Assembly (NCBI RefSeq): GCF_017498545.1 | Contig: NZ_CP071793.1 | Coordinates: 4,675,001 to 4,739,000, forward strand | Origin: Sulfidibacter corallicola | GTDB taxonomy: Bacteria > Acidobacteriota > Holophagae > Acanthopleuribacterales > Acanthopleuribacteraceae | Direction of reading: 5' to 3' | Length of the DNA: 64,000 nucleotides | In this document: positions 24,588 to 33,914 of the stretch, piece by piece | How the letters are laid out: every line of letters starts with the position of its first letter | How positions within the stretch are numbered: the stretch's first letter is position 1 | Program-made: the position numbers and the translations under genes | Notes under the pieces: generated by a model | Databases searched by the model: none | What the model was told of the DNA's origin: nothing | Seen by the model: the letters and a program-made list of their open reading frames with translations, nothing else

Positions 24588-27500
24588 TCAGTTGTCGTGG
24601 TAGTCGAAGGTCTTGAAGCTCACCCCGAAGAACATCGAGTAGAGCAGCGGGACCACCCCCAACGTCAGCACCGTCGCGAACATCAATCCGAAAATGATCG
24701 TGATCGCCATCGGTTCGAACATGGGTCCACCGCCGTACCAGAGCGGCAACAGGCCGGCCAAGGTGGTCACCGTCGTCAAGAGAATCGGCCGCAACCGGCG
24801 CTGGGCCGATTCGATCACCGCCCGGCTTGGGGAATGCCCGTTCTCCTCGATCTCCAACCGAATCCGATCGATCAACACGATCGCGTTGTTGATGACGATG
24901 CCGGAAAGCGAAATGATGCCGAGAAAGGCCATGAAACCCAACGAGGCACCGGTCACCAGCATGCCGATCACGACCCCGATGATGCCCAGCGGCAGCGTCA
25001 TCAGGATGATGATCGGACGGCGCACCGAATTGAATTGGCTGACCAACAACAGGAGAATGATCATCGCCGCGATGGGGAGCTGGTCGGCGATGCTCTTGTT
25101 GGATTCGCCGGAAGTTTCGTACTCCCCGCCAAGCTCCCAGCGGTACCCGGGCGGCCAGGATCGGCTGTATTCCGCCAGCCAGGGAATCAACAGGCTCTCC
25201 ACATTGGCGGCGGGCATGTCCTTCTCCAGCTTGCAGGACACGGTAATGGTGCGCAAACGGTTGTAACGGCGAATGACCGGCGGTTCCCAGACGACCTCGA
25301 TGTCGGCGATCTGCCGCAGGGGCACCGATTGACCCGAAGCCAACGAGTAGACCGACAACTGCTCCAACTTGCTCAGGTCCTGGCGGTCGGCGGCCACCGA
25401 CCGCAACACGATCGGAATCGTCTTGTCGTCTTCGCGATACTGGGTCGTTTCCAGTCCGGTGAACACGGTCTGTAGCGAAACCGCGATGTCCTGGCTGCTG
25501 AGTCCGGCACGGCGGGCGCGGGCCTGGTTGACGTGTACGATCAGTTTCTTGGTCTTGAGGCCCCAGTTGTCGTCGATGTTGAAGGTCCCCGGGGTTTCGC
25601 GCAGCTTGGCCTTGACGCGATCCACCAATCCGTAGAGCTCGTCGTTGTCCCGACCCGAGAGCCGGATTTCGATCGGGTTCTCGATGACCGGCCCCTTGGG
25701 CAAGGCCTTGGCGGTGATCTTGGCGTCGGGGAAGTGCTCGCGCACGAACCCTCTCAGTTGGTTGGCCAGGTCGTCGATCACGCGGTAGTCGTCCACGTTG
25801 ACCAACATGAAGGCCAGGCCCGGTGTCGGCGGATCCGGTGCATAGGAGAGATTGAAGCGCGGGGCACCCTCACCCACGTACGAGGACCAGTTGGTGATCC
25901 CCGAACGCGTCTCGTTTTGCGTCAGGTTCTCGCCCATCCATTGATCCACGCGGCGCACCATGCGGCTGGTTTCTTCGATGGCGGTGCCCGTGGAGCGTTC
26001 GATCTCGACGGTGAACTTGCGCTCGTCCGAATCCGGGAAGAAGCTCTGGGGGATGAATTTGAAGCCCTGGAGGGCCAGGTAGAAGGTGCCCAGAATCAGG
26101 GCGATGCTCAGCACGCGGTTGCGCAGGCCGAACAGCAGGAGGTTGCGGTACTGCTGGTAGAACTTGGTGTCGTAGCCTTCCTCGGTATCCCGGGGCTTCA
26201 CTTTCAGGAACAGCACGCAGAGCAACGGAATCAGGGTGAGCGCCAGAATCCAGGAACACAGCAGCGAAATGGTGACCACCTTGAACAGGCTGGCGGTGTA
26301 TTCGCCGGTCGCCGATTTGGCCAGGAAGATCGGCAGAAAGGCCGCCGAGGTGGTCAAGGACGACGTCAGCAGCGGGATCTTGAGTTCCATGGAAGAAGCC
26401 ACCGCGGCCTCGATCGGCTTCTGACCTTCGGCCATGTTGACCATGATCGACTCGGCCATGACGATGGCGTTGTCCACCAACAGCCCCAGCGAGATGATCA
26501 GCGCGGCCAGCGAGATCTGATCCAAACCGATGTCGAAGGCGCCCATCACCAGAAAGGTCGTCAGAATGGTGGACGGAATCAACGAGGCCACGATCAATCC
26601 GGTGCGAAATCCCAGAAACAGAATCATGGAAATCATGACAACCAGCACACTCTGCCCGAGATTGCCGGTGAAGTTGGCGATGACCTCGGCGACGGCATCC
26701 GGTTCGAACGAAACGATGTCGAACTCGATGCCGATGGGATAGATCCCCTTCAGGCGCTTGATCTCCGTCTTGACCTCCTTGCCGAGGTCGATGATGTTGC
26801 CGCCCTCGCGCATGGAAATCGCCAGGATCAGGCAGGGTTCTCCGGAGGAATAGGCCTGGCGCTGGGGCGGGTCGATGTAGTCGCGATAGACGTGCAGCAA
26901 ATCCTTGAGATAGACCGTTTCCTCGCGGCCGGGGAGGTTGATGATGGTCTCTTCGATATCGGTCACGGTTTCGTAGTTGCCGGTGGGTTCCAGGTAGATC
27001 CGCTCGTCCTCCACGCGCAGGGAGCCACCCGAGATGAGAATGTTCTGGGCGGAGAGAATCTGCTGGAGTTGCGTGGGCGAAATGCCCAACTCGGCCAGGC
27101 GCGCGTTGTTGTACTCCAGAAAGACGCGCTCTTCCTGATCGCCGATGATATCGACCTTGGCCACGTTTTCCAGCATCAGGATCTCGTCGCGCACCGTATC
27201 GGCGATCTCCTTCAGCTCCGCGAACGAGAAGCCGTCGCCGGTGATCGAGACGATGGTGCCGAAAATGTCGCCGAACTCGTCGTTGACGAAGGGACCGACG
27301 ACGCCGTCCGGCAAGTCCGGCGTCTCGCGCTCGACCTTGCGGCGCAGGCTGTCCCAGATGGGACGCATGTCCTTGTAGCTCTCCTTGATGTTCACGTAGA
27401 GAATCGACACACCGGTCTTGGACTGGCTGACCACCGAATCCAGCTCGGGCATCTCCTGAATGGCCTTTTCCAGCCGATCGGTGACCAGTTTCTCCACGCG

Positions 27501-27671
27501 CTCCGGACTGGCGCCCGGGAAGTAGGTTTGCACGAGCGCGGTGCGCACGATGAAGCCCGGATCCTGGGAACGCGGCATCTTTTTGTAGGCCAGCAAACCG
27601 CTGATCAGAATCAGACTCAGAAACACCAGGGTGATGCGGTTCTTTTCGATGGCGGTACGGGTGATGTTCAA
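24588..27671 (-). CDS. RND-family efflux permease (AcrB-like)
   Basis: A 1027-residue inner-membrane pump driven by proton flow. It has the standard RND order: first helix (12-30), a large periplasmic loop, helices 2-6, helix 7, a second loop and helices 8-12. Helix 4 has GLLVDNAIVMAE, with one Asp where AcrB has two, as in many RND pumps. Helix 10/11 includes GIVINNAIVLIDRIR. It starts at a TTG, with AAAGGAG overlapping the last codons of the adaptor gene; only 3 nt separate the two. Its partners are the adaptor and the TolC-type protein upstream. The drug or metabolite carried is unknown. Confidence 0.93.
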   Translation of the reverse strand: MNITRTAIEKNRITLVFLSLILISGLLAYKKMPRSQDPGFIVRTALVQTYFPGASPERVEKLVTDRLEKAIQEMPELDSVVSQSKTGVSILYVNIKESYKDMRPIWDSLRRKVERETPDLPDGVVGPFVNDEFGDIFGTIVSITGDGFSFAELKEIADTVRDEILMLENVAKVDIIGDQEERVFLEYNNARLAELGISPTQLQQILSAQNILISGGSLRVEDERIYLEPTGNYETVTDIEETIINLPGREETVYLKDLLHVYRDYIDPPQRQAYSSGEPCLILAISMREGGNIIDLGKEVKTEIKRLKGIYPIGIEFDIVSFEPDAVAEVIANFTGNLGQSVLVVMISMILFLGFRTGLIVASLIPSTILTTFLVMGAFDIGLDQISLAALIISLGLLVDNAIVMAESIMVNMAEGQKPIEAAVASSMELKIPLLTSSLTTSAAFLPIFLAKSATGEYTASLFKVVTISLLCSWILALTLIPLLCVLFLKVKPRDTEEGYDTKFYQQYRNLLLFGLRNRVLSIALILGTFYLALQGFKFIPQSFFPDSDERKFTVEIERSTGTAIEETSRMVRRVDQWMGENLTQNETRSGITNWSSYVGEGAPRFNLSYAPDPPTPGLAFMLVNVDDYRVIDDLANQLRGFVREHFPDAKITAKALPKGPVIENPIEIRLSGRDNDELYGLVDRVKAKLRETPGTFNIDDNWGLKTKKLIVHVNQARARRAGLSSQDIAVSLQTVFTGLETTQYREDDKTIPIVLRSVAADRQDLSKLEQLSVYSLASGQSVPLRQIADIEVVWEPPVIRRYNRLRTITVSCKLEKDMPAANVESLLIPWLAEYSRSWPPGYRWELGGEYETSGESNKSIADQLPIAAMIILLLLVSQFNSVRRPIIILMTLPLGIIGVVIGMLVTGASLGFMAFLGIISLSGIVINNAIVLIDRIRLEIEENGHSPSRAVIESAQRRLRPILLTTVTTLAGLLPLWYGGGPMFEPMAITIIFGLMFATVLTLGVVPLLYSMFFGVSFKTFDYHDN

Positions 27672-27674
27672 GAC

Positions 27675-28781
27675 CTACTCCTTTCCGGCGGCAGGGATGC
27701 GAACCTCCATGCCTTCCTTCAGGAAACGAATGCCCGCCGTGATCAGAAGCTCGCCTTCCTCCAATCCCGAGAGGATCTCCAACCCGTCCTCGGTGAGCGC
27801 GCCGGTCTCCACCGCGCGACGGGTGACGGTGGCGATATCCTCGGCCTGGGGCGTGGCGACGAAGACGAAACGTTCGGTGCGGTCTTCGACGACCGCAATC
27901 GGCTTGACGAACAAGCGCGCATGGTCCTCGGTCTCGCCGAGAATCAGGCTGACCTCGGCCGCCATGCCGGGACGGATCTCGCTGGGCGTCTCACCCAAGC
28001 GCACGACCACCGGATAGGTGGTGGCCAGTTGGGCGGTGGCCACGCCCACCTCCGTCACGGTACCGTTGAACTCTTGAGTGCCCAACGAATCGAAGCGAAC
28101 CTTGGCCTGGGCACCGACCTTGATCTTGGCGATGAGCTGCTCCGGCACCGCAAAGGTGACCTCGGGGTGCGATCCGGCGTTGAGCACCGCGACCGGCGTG
28201 CCGGCGTTGACGTTCTCGTTCTCCTCCACCAGGATCTGGGCGATGTACCCGGCCAAGGGTGCGTGCAGGGTGGTGTAGGTGAGCTGCGAGTTGGCCAGTT
28301 CCAACCGTTTGCGAATGGAGACCACCTGTGCGTTGGCGGATTCCATTTGCGTGCGAGCCGCGTCCAAATCGTTGATGGAGACGTTGTTGTTTTCGTAGAG
28401 CCCGCGAATCCGCTCGTAATTGGCCGAAGCGTTGCGCGCCTGGGCGATGGCCTGTGCCAGACCGGCCTCGGCCTCCTGGACCTGCAGCTCGTAATCCTTG
28501 GGATCCAATCGCGCGATGACCTGATCTTTCTGGACGCGATCGCCCAGGTTCAAGGTAAATTGCATGACCGAACCGGCAATCCGAAAACTGAGTTTCGATT
28601 CGACCCCGGCGCGGGCGGTGCCGGAAAACGTGCGCAGGCGTTTTCCGCCCGTGAGGGTCACGGGCGCGACCCGCACGGGACGAATCAGTTTTTCTTCGCT
28701 CTGAACCGGTTTTTCGCTACAGGCGGCACACAGCAGGAGCCATGCGGTCAAAACCGCCAAAACCGTGGGGCGTGCGTACAT
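27675..28781 (-). CDS. RND efflux periplasmic adaptor lipoprotein
   Basis: A 368-residue membrane-fusion protein that bridges the RND pump and the outer-membrane channel. The N-terminus is a lipoprotein signal ending in LLCAAC (lipobox). Next come a barrel-sandwich half motif (RIAGSVMQFTLNLGDRVQKDQVIARLD), a helical hairpin (about 100-160), the second half motif (THAPLAGYIAQILVEENENV-like region), a beta barrel, and a membrane-proximal domain. The ATG at 28781 has GGAGG 4-5 nt upstream. It is the middle gene of the three-gene operon, 143 nt after the TolC-type gene. Confidence 0.92.
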   Translation of the reverse strand: MYARPTVLAVLTAWLLLCAACSEKPVQSEEKLIRPVRVAPVTLTGGKRLRTFSGTARAGVESKLSFRIAGSVMQFTLNLGDRVQKDQVIARLDPKDYELQVQEAEAGLAQAIAQARNASANYERIRGLYENNNVSINDLDAARTQMESANAQVVSIRKRLELANSQLTYTTLHAPLAGYIAQILVEENENVNAGTPVAVLNAGSHPEVTFAVPEQLIAKIKVGAQAKVRFDSLGTQEFNGTVTEVGVATAQLATTYPVVVRLGETPSEIRPGMAAEVSLILGETEDHARLFVKPIAVVEDRTERFVFVATPQAEDIATVTRRAVETGALTEDGLEILSGLEEGELLITAGIRFLKEGMEVRIPAAGKE

Positions 28782-28924
28782 AAAGCCTCCAAACCAATGA
28801 CGTCGTTTGTTGGGTGATTCGGGTTCGAGCGCTCGGCGCGTGCGGCCGAACGATCGCGGGCGCCAAACCGGGGCATGAGCCGCGCGGGGCCGTCGCGAAA
28901 CGCAGGAGCGACTGGCGACGCGGC

Positions 28925-31357
28925 TCATCGGTGCGCCTCGTAGAAGGTCTTCAACCGTTCGAAGAAGGCGTCGCGCTCGGCGCTACTCATGAAGAAGTCC
29001 ATGTTGGCGGCGGCCCGCTGAAAGGCGATCAGGTCGAGCATGAAATCGTAGAGCGAATTGGCGGCGCTCTGATCGGCGACCAACGCCGCGTTTTGCGCAT
29101 CCAACACATCGAGCGCCGAGGCCACGCCCTTGCGATAGGAGTCGTCGATCAGCTCCATGTTCTTCCGCGCGGCATCGGCGGCGGCGCGGCTGAGATCGAT
29201 CGCCGCCGCGGCCGCGCCGACCTGGCGAAGCGAAGCGCGAATGTCCAGCTCGATGTTTTGGGCCGCCGATTCACGCGTCATCTCGAGCTGAAGTTGCTCG
29301 TAGGTATCGCGTTTGAGAGTCGCTTTGCGGGCCCCGCCCTGGAACAAGGGCAGCGACACGTTCAACGCCACGTTCCAACCGTCGTCCTCGCGTTCCGGCA
29401 AATCGGTACCCGGAAAGGCCAGTCCCGTGGTTCCGGCCCCGCTTCGGTCGAACTCGTAATCGTATTTGCCTTGAAGGGCGACGGTCGGCAGATAGTAGGC
29501 CCGTTTGTCCGCCACGACCAGGCGCCGCTTGGCCTCGATCAACGCATCCAATCGAGCGAGTTCGGGCGCGTTCTTCAAACCCACTTCCACCATGAAGGCC
29601 CGGAACTTCTCGAAGGCGAGCGCGTTGGCCACGTACGGTTGTAACCGGCCATGCCCCGTGATCATTTCCGGATCCATCAGGTTCGGCTCGACCGCGTCCA
29701 GCAGCAGCTCCTGCGCGGGTTCGTTCATCACCTGGTTGAGCGCGTAGAGGGCGGCGTGCATCTGGGCCTGTGACTCGATCGCGGTTTGTTTGTCTCGGGC
29801 CACCTGGCTCTCCCAACGGTAGACTTCCGAAGGGTTGCCGATCCCGATGTTGCGCCGCGTCTGTGACGTTTCGAGATGCGACATGCTGCGCGACAGGTTG
29901 TCTTTTTGGATGTGGTACAGGGTGCGGGCCTTGAGGAAATTGAGAAATCGGTTCGCGGCAACTTCCGCCAAGTCGAGTTTGACGCTCTCCAGTTCGCTTT
30001 GACTGGCGATCAGGTTCAGTTCCTGAGCGCGAACGGCCGAATTGATTTCCTCGGAAAACAGCACCTGGGACAGCGACACCGAACCGGTCGTCTGTTTTTC
30101 GGGCTGAGCCCCGAAACTGGAGGCCGCGGTGTTGTCGTCCACCTGAAGCCCGGTCACGGAGGCATCGAGCTGCGGCAGGCGATTGGCGCGAACCTGGTTC
30201 ACGGCCTGGCGCGTCGCTTCCACCTGGGCCTCCAACGCCTTGATCTGCGGGTTGCGATCGATCGCGGTCAACACCACGTCCTTCATGGTCAGGCGACGGT
30301 CGACGGCCCGTGGCTCCTCGTTGACGAGTTCGGCGCTGTTCTGCAATTCCCAGGAAGGATACCAGCCGATTTCCCGCGCGGTGCCCATGTTCAGCGTCAG
30401 CCTGCTCTTCTCGTGGACGATCACCGAAAAGGTGCCCGGGTCCTCGCCCATCAGGGCACGCTGGATGTTGAGCGCCAGGCGCCGATACCAGCGCAGGTAA
30501 TCGGATGCGGCCGCCGTCCCGGCCAGGACTCCGCGTTCCACCTCCTTGCGACCCAACAGCGAAAAGCTGGGCAGGCCACGCCGGATGAGTTGCTGATAGA
30601 GCGCGTCCCGCTCCTCGTCGGAAAACCGCAGCAACGGCGCCAGGTACACGAACTCGGTGGTGGGCGGCAACTGGGCCAGCACCTGCTCGGCGTTGTCCGA
30701 AGCGTTCACGAGCTGGATGTCCATGCCCTCGGCGGCGAAACTGTCGGAGACGTGCTTCGTCAGGCCCGGAATGATTTGGGCGAACAGTTGATCCGCGACC
30801 AAATGCACCCTCTTGACCGATTTCATCGTGCGAATGACACGCGCATCCTGGCGAAGATTGCCCGGCGTGATCAGGTAGTTCAAGTTCTTCACGCCACTCG
30901 AACCCCCCTTGAAGGGCACGCCCGGCAAACTGCTGTCGATACCGAAGGGACCGAACACCGGTTTGTCGTAGGGCCCGTTGGTGCAGGCCTCCAGGGTCGC
31001 CAACACGCCCATACAGACCACCACGTCCACGTCGGGATCATTCAACAGAGCCTGGAAGTTGCGTCGAATCTCGGGCACCGACCAGTTCGATCGCAATATT
31101 TTGGATTCGGGGAACCGCACATCGTATTCGCGTTCCAGCAGATTGGTGGTCTCTTCCACCAACAGCGGCATGAATTGTCGCTCCACGGGAAGGGCCCGTC
31201 GATCGCCGTCGGTGACGATACCGACGGTCAGGGGCTTCTTCTCGCGCTGCGATCCCTCGTTGGGCGCAACCGCGGCCTGCCAGGCCGCCAGCGGACCCGA
31301 AACGACGAGGATCGAGACCAATAACAAAATCTTTAGCAATGAGGCCGAACGTTGCAT
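28925..31357 (-). CDS. Fusion of an ABC-type substrate-binding-like domain with a TolC-family outer-membrane channel
   Basis: An 810-residue exported protein. A signal peptide spans about 1-30. Residues 42-345 resemble ABC_sub_bind (DUF534/TrpX-type periplasmic binding) domains: LTVGIVTDGD, VDVVVCMGVLATLEA, a repeated alpha/beta pattern, then FVYLAPLLRFSDEERDALYQQLIRRGLPSFSLLGRKEV. Residues 360-800 are a TolC-type protein: an LTMKDVVLTAIDRNPQI start, long coiled-coil helices, VSLSQVLFSEE, NVALNVSLPLFQGG and YRKGVASALDVLDAQNA. It is the first gene of the efflux operon. The extra domain, before the channel and in the periplasm, could bind a ligand or change assembly; this is inference. TolC proteins are normally 400-500 residues. 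Confidence 0.88.
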   Translation of the reverse strand: MQRSASLLKILLLVSILVVSGPLAAWQAAVAPNEGSQREKKPLTVGIVTDGDRRALPVERQFMPLLVEETTNLLEREYDVRFPESKILRSNWSVPEIRRNFQALLNDPDVDVVVCMGVLATLEACTNGPYDKPVFGPFGIDSSLPGVPFKGGSSGVKNLNYLITPGNLRQDARVIRTMKSVKRVHLVADQLFAQIIPGLTKHVSDSFAAEGMDIQLVNASDNAEQVLAQLPPTTEFVYLAPLLRFSDEERDALYQQLIRRGLPSFSLLGRKEVERGVLAGTAAASDYLRWYRRLALNIQRALMGEDPGTFSVIVHEKSRLTLNMGTAREIGWYPSWELQNSAELVNEEPRAVDRRLTMKDVVLTAIDRNPQIKALEAQVEATRQAVNQVRANRLPQLDASVTGLQVDDNTAASSFGAQPEKQTTGSVSLSQVLFSEEINSAVRAQELNLIASQSELESVKLDLAEVAANRFLNFLKARTLYHIQKDNLSRSMSHLETSQTRRNIGIGNPSEVYRWESQVARDKQTAIESQAQMHAALYALNQVMNEPAQELLLDAVEPNLMDPEMITGHGRLQPYVANALAFEKFRAFMVEVGLKNAPELARLDALIEAKRRLVVADKRAYYLPTVALQGKYDYEFDRSGAGTTGLAFPGTDLPEREDDGWNVALNVSLPLFQGGARKATLKRDTYEQLQLEMTRESAAQNIELDIRASLRQVGAAAAAIDLSRAAADAARKNMELIDDSYRKGVASALDVLDAQNAALVADQSAANSLYDFMLDLIAFQRAAANMDFFMSSAERDAFFERLKTFYEAHR

Positions 31358-31657
31358 AGTGAATCATCCTCAACATGTCGAAATTCGAAAACGGGTTCGC
31401 CGGCAGCGGATCTCGAGGATCGGAAAACCGGTCATGCGCCCTGGGAGAGATCGAACGGGGCTCGACGATCCAAATCCTGCGGTTTCCAGCCCGATTGACT
31501 TACCGGTCGGTGTCGACTCCAGCCGGTTTCGATCGCCCGCGTCCCGCATGTGGGAGCGCCCCTTCGAACGATGTCGATCTCGTCGGTTGCGGAGGGTCGA
31601 GATCCCCAAAAAAGGCGAATCACCGGCGAAACACGGCAAGTGGGAGCATCCCGCGGA
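31358..31657. other. Intergenic region between the efflux operon and gloB
   Basis: About 300 nt upstream of the efflux operon and downstream of gloB. I see no gene, strong hairpin or clear promoter here. Confidence 0.4.
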
Positions 31658-32431
31658 CTAGAACCGATCCTTGAGCCCACGCACCACGGCCAGAACGGCC
31701 ACCGGCTCGGCGGGCGTGCCGGGTTCGTGGCGTTGCACCGTTTCGATGATTTCCGCACTGTCACAGCGCATGAACGGGTTGACGGCCCATTCTCGAGCCA
31801 GGGTCGAAGGTGTCGTCCATTCGCCTCGGGCCCGCAAGTCGCGAACCTCCTCGAGACGTTCCTGGACCGCGGTGTTGTTCGGCTCCACGGTAAGCGCGAA
31901 TCGCAAGTTGCTTTCGGTGTACTCGTGTCCAAAATACAAGCGCGTCTCGTCCGGATGGCCGCCGATCTTTTCGTTGAGGGAGCGATACATATCGGCGGGG
32001 GTTCCCTCGAACAGGCGCCCGCACCCCGCGGAAAACAGGGTGTCACCGGTGAAGGCGGCATCGCCGAAATAGTAGGTGATCGCTCCAGTGGTGTGACCGG
32101 GATTGTGGGTGATCGAGCCTCGCTGCCCGCCAAACGCGACCGTATCGCCCTCTTCGAGGAAGTGGGTCTGGCCGGGAATGCGGCCGCGGTCGCTGGCGTG
32201 CCCGAAAACCTGGATACCGGGAAAGGTAGCGAGCAGGGCCTTGTTGCCCCCCACGTGATCCCAATGATGGTGGGTATTGAGAATCGCGTTCAAAGACAGG
32301 TCGCGACGGCGAAGCTCCGCGAGGACCGGCTCGCTTTCGGAGGGGTCGACCACGGCGACTTCGCCGGACTGCTCACAAATCAACAAGTAGGCGTAATTGT
32401 CGCGCAGACAGGGAATGGGTATGACATCCAT
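31658..32431 (-). CDS. gloB: Hydroxyacylglutathione hydrolase (glyoxalase II)
   Basis: A 257-residue metallo-beta-lactamase-fold enzyme that hydrolyses S-lactoylglutathione to lactate and glutathione, the last step of methylglyoxal detoxification. Metal-binding motifs are THHHWDHVGG (HxHxDH), NPGHTTG, FTGDTLFSAGCGR and FGHEYTESN. The C-terminal part carries the substrate-binding NPFMRCD. The ATG at 32431 has GGAG 7 nt upstream. It is a single gene next to the HhH protein. The GST at 39.4 kb also implies a glutathione-type thiol. Confidence 0.93.
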   Translation of the reverse strand: MDVIPIPCLRDNYAYLLICEQSGEVAVVDPSESEPVLAELRRRDLSLNAILNTHHHWDHVGGNKALLATFPGIQVFGHASDRGRIPGQTHFLEEGDTVAFGGQRGSITHNPGHTTGAITYYFGDAAFTGDTLFSAGCGRLFEGTPADMYRSLNEKIGGHPDETRLYFGHEYTESNLRFALTVEPNNTAVQERLEEVRDLRARGEWTTPSTLAREWAVNPFMRCDSAEIIETVQRHEPGTPAEPVAVLAVVRGLKDRF

Positions 32432-32495
32432 GGCAGGCTCCGTGTGTGGGGTCGGGAATTGTTCCGAGCCTACCATTGCCCACTGTCGGTTTCAG

Positions 32496-33389
32496 CTACT
32501 TTTTCTTTTTCTTGCGATCGCCTTTCTTATCTTTTTTCCCGCCGCCTTTTTCCTTTTTGGCGTCGGCCTTCTTTTCCTTGGCCCGCTTGGCTTTGGCTTT
32601 ACTTTTCACGTCCTTGGACTTGGCCGAGCCCTTGTCCTTTTTCGATTTCGAATCGGCCGCGGCTTTTTCGGTTTCGCTTTTCTTGGACTTCTTGGCGTCC
32701 TTCGATGCCTTGCCAGACTTTTTCTTGGGTTTTTCCGGGGCCTTGTCGGCCTTTTTCGACTTTTTCCCGGCTTTTTCGCGCGAATCGGCCACTTTGGCGG
32801 CTTTTTTCGCTTTGGCGGGTTTCTTTGGCCCGCTTGCCACGAACGCCTCCTCTGCGACTTCCACGGGCGGGACTTCCACGGGCGGGGCTTCCGGCTCGGG
32901 GGCCGCCTCGCCGACGGCCTCGTCTCGTGGCTCGGGTTCAGGCTCCCACGCTACGGCCGCCGGTTCGGGCGGATCCGCTTTGGGTTCAGGCTCCGGCGCT
33001 ACGGCCGCCGGTTCGGGTGGATCCGCTTTGGGTTCAGGCTCCGACACGGCTTCCGCGGCTGGTTCGACCGCGGCCGGGCTTTCGACGGTTTCGGCAGCAT
33101 CGGTGGTTGGTGCGGCGGTTGCCGGATCTTGGACAGGCGCAGCCGTACCGGCCGTTTCGGGCGGTGCTTCGGCCGCCTCGACGGCGGCACCCTCGGAACC
33201 CTCCTGACAAAGTTGCTTGGCCGACGCGATCATTCGCTCGGCCTTGGCCGCGCCCACGCCCCGAATCGAAGCGATGGTCTCCGGAGCCGCGGCCGCCAGT
33301 TCTTCGACGGTCGTGAGGCCCATGGCTTCGAACGCCTTCGCGGTCGCAGGACCGACACCGGTTACATCGCGGATATTCAATTTCTTCAT
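32496..33389 (-). CDS. Helix-hairpin-helix protein with a histone-H1-like lysine-rich tail
   Basis: A 297-residue protein in three parts. Residues 1-65 form two helix-hairpin-helix units (IRDVTGVGPATAKAFEAMG and ASIRGVGAAKAERMI), which bind DNA non-specifically in other proteins. Residues 66-190 are disordered and rich in Ala, Pro and Glu, with a tandem repeat of the unit EPEPKADPPEPAAVA (DNA repeat about 32949-33044). Residues 190-297 are about 45 percent Lys with Ala, Ser and Gly, like eukaryotic H1 tails and bacterial Hc1/HctB or AlgP. Start ATG with AGGAG 8 nt upstream. It is probably a nucleoid-associated or DNA-compacting protein; function is inferred. Confidence 0.75.
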   Translation of the reverse strand: MKKLNIRDVTGVGPATAKAFEAMGLTTVEELAAAAPETIASIRGVGAAKAERMIASAKQLCQEGSEGAAVEAAEAPPETAGTAAPVQDPATAAPTTDAAETVESPAAVEPAAEAVSEPEPKADPPEPAAVAPEPEPKADPPEPAAVAWEPEPEPRDEAVGEAAPEPEAPPVEVPPVEVAEEAFVASGPKKPAKAKKAAKVADSREKAGKKSKKADKAPEKPKKKSGKASKDAKKSKKSETEKAAADSKSKKDKGSAKSKDVKSKAKAKRAKEKKADAKKEKGGGKKDKKGDRKKKKK

Positions 33390-33914
33390 CGATCGTGCTC
33401 CTTCACCATGTCACGAGGGCCTCTATCAGTCTTGGATTTCAAGGGAAGTGCTTTGACGCGCGAGTGACTGTCCGGGGCGGTTCACCATGGGTAACCGCCC
33501 GACCGACGCCCCGCGAGTACACCTTCTGTTCGGCGTCACGACACGCCAAAAAAGCAGTAAACACCAGAAAAAAAGCAACAAAGAGCTAACCAATTCTGCC
33601 AAAGCACCCAAACACTGTAAAGCCTTATTGGCCGGAATCCCTTTGTATGTCAACAAACGAACCGCTCGCCGAAGGTCTCTCCGGGAAGCCGAGAAACAAA
33701 ATAACCTAACACAATTTTAACAATTGCCCGCGCGTCTCGATCGCGATTTCGTCGCTCTCAAGTCCACTTGCGACCGTCGAACCCCATTCCGGACAGCACG
33801 AGCCATCAACGGACCAGGACCTGTCATCCCAGCCTGTTGCCAGGGTCCGGCGACTGTGAGACACTTGTTCACGCTCTTCTCACAACGAATCGCAACCCTT
33901 TGACGGGGGTTTCT
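33390..33914. other. Intergenic region before the REC-kinase gene
   Basis: About 520 nt between divergent genes. It is lower in GC than its neighbours around 33540-33720. Several short frames exist in it, but none has protein-like composition or a ribosome site. I see no strong hairpin. Confidence 0.4.

Noticed and set aside
23910-24616. Repeat-region frames of 90-210 codons as a protein gene
   Set aside because: All three frames stay open over parts of the array and give the same kind of Arg/Ser/Leu-rich text. There is no ribosome site; the repeats explain the open frames.
25533-28817. A 1094-codon plus-strand frame opposite the RND pump and adaptor genes
   Set aside because: It is a mirror of strongly biased GC-rich codons on the other strand. 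The translation is rich in His, Gln, Gly and Arg without domains, while the minus strand encodes clear RND and adaptor proteins.
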